A stretch of DNA of 8,155 nucleotides. It comes from DASYQV01 sp036005125 (GTDB lineage Bacteria > Acidobacteriota > Vicinamibacteria > Vicinamibacterales > UBA2999). Below, one piece after another: positions 6,900-8,155 of the stretch. The translations under genes and the position numbers were made by a program. Numbering within the stretch: position 1 is the stretch's first letter; the number at the start of each line of letters is the position of its first letter. The notes under the pieces are model-generated. The model did no database searches. It worked only from the letters and a program-made list of their open reading frames with translations, and had not been told where the DNA came from. The stretch spans positions 1 through 8,155 of the forward strand of contig DASYQV010000334.1 in the NCBI GenBank assembly GCA_036005125.1. Direction: 5' to 3'.

Positions 6900-7286
6900 A
6901 TGGCTACTTCAAGCATGGCAACGGAAGCGGCGGCGGCCAAGAACGTTCGGGTCACTGATCGCGCACTGATTGTCGAGTTGCGGGACGGTCGCGTCGTGTC
7001 GGTTCCGCTTTCGTGGTATCCACGTCTCGCCGAGGGCTCAGCGCGTGAGCGCCGGCGGTGGGAACTGTTGGGTCCCGGCATCGGCATTCATTGGCCCGAT
7101 CTCGACGAGGACATTTCGGTTGAAGGACTCCTGCAAGGCCTGCCATCGGGCGAGAGCCCTGCGTCACTTGACAATTGGCGGGCCACTCGCAAAAGACCGG
7201 CTCCTAACACCGCGCTGCGGCCGACGAGTAGCGCGCGCAAGCCTCGGCCGAAATCAAAAAAACGCGCCCGCGCGGCTCGCGGCTGA
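6900..7286 (+). CDS. DUF2442 domain protein with basic tail
   Basis: Protein of 128 aa with a DUF2442 domain (about 13-98): VRVTDRALIVELRDGRVVSVPLSWYPRL in outline, then RRWELLGPGIGIHWPDLDEDISVEGLL (52-78) and PSGESPASL (82-90), all typical of the family. The family's biochemical function is unknown; relatives often lie in toxin-antitoxin-like or mobile settings. The ATG at 6900 has GAAGGG at 6889-6894, 5 nt upstream; the in-frame GTG at 6837 would lie within the attC-like sequence and is rejected. Residues 100-128, including NTALRPT (103-109) and a Lys/Arg-rich end, go beyond the usual domain and are encoded by the downstream attC-like element, which also supplies the stop codon. The gene stands alone in the islet between the two 30-bp repeats. 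Confidence 0.85.
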   Translation: MATSSMATEAAAAKNVRVTDRALIVELRDGRVVSVPLSWYPRLAEGSARERRRWELLGPGIGIHWPDLDEDISVEGLLQGLPSGESPASLDNWRATRKRPAPNTALRPTSSARKPRPKSKKRARAARG

Positions 7287-7297
7287 GCGCGAACGTT
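7202..7297. other. attC-like recombination site candidate, downstream
   Basis: TCCTAAC (7202-7208) resembles an R'' box. It is followed by an arm at 7211-7223 that pairs with 7280-7291 over 12 positions: CGCGCT with AGCGCG, then one unpaired G at 7217, then CGGCCG with CGGCTG including a single G-T wobble. A single extrahelical base in an otherwise paired arm is a signature of attC sites. The outer R' box is poor: only GTT (7295-7297) remains of GTTRRRY. Overlaps the 3' end of the DUF2442 gene, as many environmental attC sites overlap their cassette gene. It may be a decayed attC or another hairpin repeat. Confidence 0.4.
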
Positions 7298-7321
7298 CCA
7301 TTCAGACCCGCCTGTGAAACG

Positions 7322-7351
7322 ACGCGCAGTCAGGAGCGACGAGCGCGCGCT
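7322..7351 (+). repeat. 30-bp direct repeat, copy 2
   Basis: Exact copy of 6354-6383. In the frame of copy 1 it would still encode AQSGATSAR and is followed by TAG, with Asp-Ala just before it, as in a shortened version of the AAA+ C-terminus. Upstream in that frame a TGA at 7315 closes it, so it is at most a vestige. It lies 18 bases beyond the 3' end of the doxX-like gene, which points toward it from the other side. Confidence 0.9.
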
Positions 7352-7369
7352 AGCATCAATCCGACCGGA

Positions 7370-7789
7370 TTATTCGTAGGCCGGGGCTTTCGATGTCCGC
7401 CGGGAACCGGCTGCCTCGGCGCCAACCAGGGGCGCCAGCCGCCACCGACCATAGGCGACGAATCCGGCCAGCAGTCCCACGATCAGCGGAATCACCGCGA
7501 GCGCGCCCTGGCCGCCTATGAGCGTGATACTGACGGCGCCGACCATGATGATGACCAGCCCCGTGGCCGCCAGCAGTGTCAAGCCAGTTCGAACCTTCAG
7601 TAGACCCGGGAGGATCAGGCCGATTGCGCCAAGGACCTCGCATACGCCGATGAACCGCAGGAACAGCCCCGGGATCTCGACCGGTCCCTGCATCGAGGCG
7701 ATCGGCAGCACGAGCTTGGGCACACCGGCACCCAGAAAGATCAGCGCCAGCAGTCCCTGAACGATCCACAGGCGGCGGTTCATAGTCAT
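7370..7789 (-). CDS. DoxX-family membrane protein
   Basis: Small integral membrane protein of 139 aa with four hydrophobic segments at about 7-28, 43-61, 68-92 and 96-113. The family pattern is clear: FLGAGVPKL (18-26), LRFIGVCEVLGAIGLILPG (44-62), LTLLAATGLVIIMVGAV (70-86) and GFVAYGRW (109-116). This matches the DoxX-like group, whose members are of mostly unknown function; some are linked to terminal oxidase or thiol metabolism. I choose the ATG whose complement is 7787-7789: its ribosome site GGAGGAG (complement of 7799-7805) ends 9 nt upstream. A longer frame from 7840 lacks such a site. The C-terminal 20 residues are polar. A short hairpin, AATCCG/CGGATT (7358-7371), overlaps the stop codon. 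Confidence 0.88.
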   Translation of the reverse strand: MTMNRRLWIVQGLLALIFLGAGVPKLVLPIASMQGPVEIPGLFLRFIGVCEVLGAIGLILPGLLKVRTGLTLLAATGLVIIMVGAVSITLIGGQGALAVIPLIVGLLAGFVAYGRWRLAPLVGAEAAGSRRTSKAPAYE

Positions 7790-7870
7790 CGTTGTATTCT
7801 CCTCCACTGCTCGTCGAGCGGCCATCGCCGGAATCGACATGCGTCCCTTTCACGACATTGAAACACGTCC

Positions 7871-7903
7871 ACAATAATATTGTCGGCCTGTCGATCCCGT
7901 CAC
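7871..7903 (-). promoter_or_regulatory. Predicted doxX promoter with overlapping operator-like palindrome
   Basis: ACAATA-A-TATTGT (7871-7883) is a perfect 6+1+6 palindrome and the most AT-rich spot in the region, looking like a TetR/MarR-type operator. Read on the - strand it contains TATTAT (complement of 7874-7879), close to a -10 box. GTGACG (complement of 7898-7903) lies 18 bases upstream of that as a possible -35 box. Transcription would start near 7867, giving a leader of about 78 nt to doxX. A repressor bound here would cover the -10 box. No regulator gene is in the window. Confidence 0.4.
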
Positions 7904-8091
7904 CATCCGTTCGACCAGGGGCTGGAAAGGAACCCGACGTGAGCTCGACGCCCTCCCCGGCACCGGTCGCGTGCCGGAAATCGAGCTGAGCCAGATGTTA
8001 GGAAGATTTCCCTGACGTGCCGCCGGATGCGGCGGGCATTGAAGAGTCGCTCAAACCGGCCCGCGGAGGCCGCGAGAAGTGAAAGGGAGCC
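7884..8091. other. Intergenic region with a possible degraded coding remnant
   Basis: No gene is recognised here. Two adjoining + strand frames look coding-like by composition but lack starts. One reads ELDALPGTGRVPEIELSQML and ends at a TGA at 8014-8016. The other, open from 8002 to a TGA at 8080-8082, reads EDFPDVPPDAAGIEESLKPA. A single frameshift near 8000 would join them. They may be the remains of a small gene upstream of the VOC gene, or chance in GC-rich DNA. Confidence 0.2.
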
Positions 8092-8155
8092 ATGGAGCTG
8101 AGTCCGTATCTGAACTTCAACGGGCAGTGCGCCGCAGCATTCAAGTTCTACGAAC
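8092..8155 (+). CDS. VOC-family (PhnB/glyoxalase-like) protein, 3' partial
   Basis: Only the first 21 residues are visible: MELSPYLNFNGQCAAAFKFY then Glu. The pattern PYLNFNG-x-C-x-x-A-F-x-F-Y-E is the standard start of PhnB-like proteins of the vicinal oxygen chelate superfamily, small dimeric beta-alpha-beta proteins often of unknown substrate. AAAGGGAG (8082-8089) ends 2 nt before the ATG at 8092, close but usable as a ribosome site. It runs away from doxX, and the gene is cut by the window end. Confidence 0.82.
   Translation, partial: MELSPYLNFNGQCAAAFKFYE

Noticed and set aside
7358..7371. AATCCG/CGGATT hairpin at the doxX stop as a terminator
   Set aside because: It has a 6-bp stem with a 2-nt loop, overlaps the stop codon and has no T-run downstream on the - strand.
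7356..7874. 172-codon frame on the - strand overlapping doxX
   Set aside because: It is a different frame from the clear DoxX protein, and its product lacks hydrophobic segments and family features.

Overview
The window is GC-rich bacterial chromosome, probably from a soil or sediment lineage. The mix of a Tad locus, REP-like hairpins, heptamer repeats and DoxX/VOC neighbours would suit Acidobacteriota (Vicinamibacteria-like). This is an inference from style, since no rRNA or other taxonomic marker is present.

Bases 1-4539 hold the motor and platform part of a Tad (tight adherence/Flp pilus) secretion locus, all on the + strand. The order is cpaE/tadZ (5' end outside the window), cpaF/tadA, tadB and tadC. 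CpaE would place the machine in the cell, CpaF is the hexameric motor ATPase, and TadB/TadC form the inner-membrane platform. cpaF-tadB-tadC are packed with a TGATG overlap and a 1-nt gap. Between cpaE and cpaF lies a 143-bp gap filled by a large inverted repeat built of 7-bp units. The pilin, prepilin peptidase, secretin and TadE/F/D genes are not in the window.

Bases 4540-6385: after tadC comes a pair of inverted REP-like hairpins, then a DUF192 gene overlapping by ATGA with a AAA+ ATPase gene that has an N-terminal winged-helix-like region. These two are translationally coupled and may be accessory Tad genes, but their function is not established.

Bases 6354-7351 form an accessory islet. 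Two exact 30-bp direct repeats, the first covering the last codons of the AAA+ gene, bracket about 940 bp. Inside are a doubtful 76-codon ORF and a DUF2442 gene lying between two attC-like sequences, which resembles a lone integron-type gene cassette without an integrase. The C-terminal tail of the DUF2442 protein appears to be encoded by the downstream attC-like element.

Bases 7370-8155: a DoxX-family membrane protein on the - strand faces the start of a VOC/PhnB-like gene on the + strand. Between them are an AT-rich palindrome that overlaps a plausible promoter for doxX, and about 200 bp with no recognised gene.
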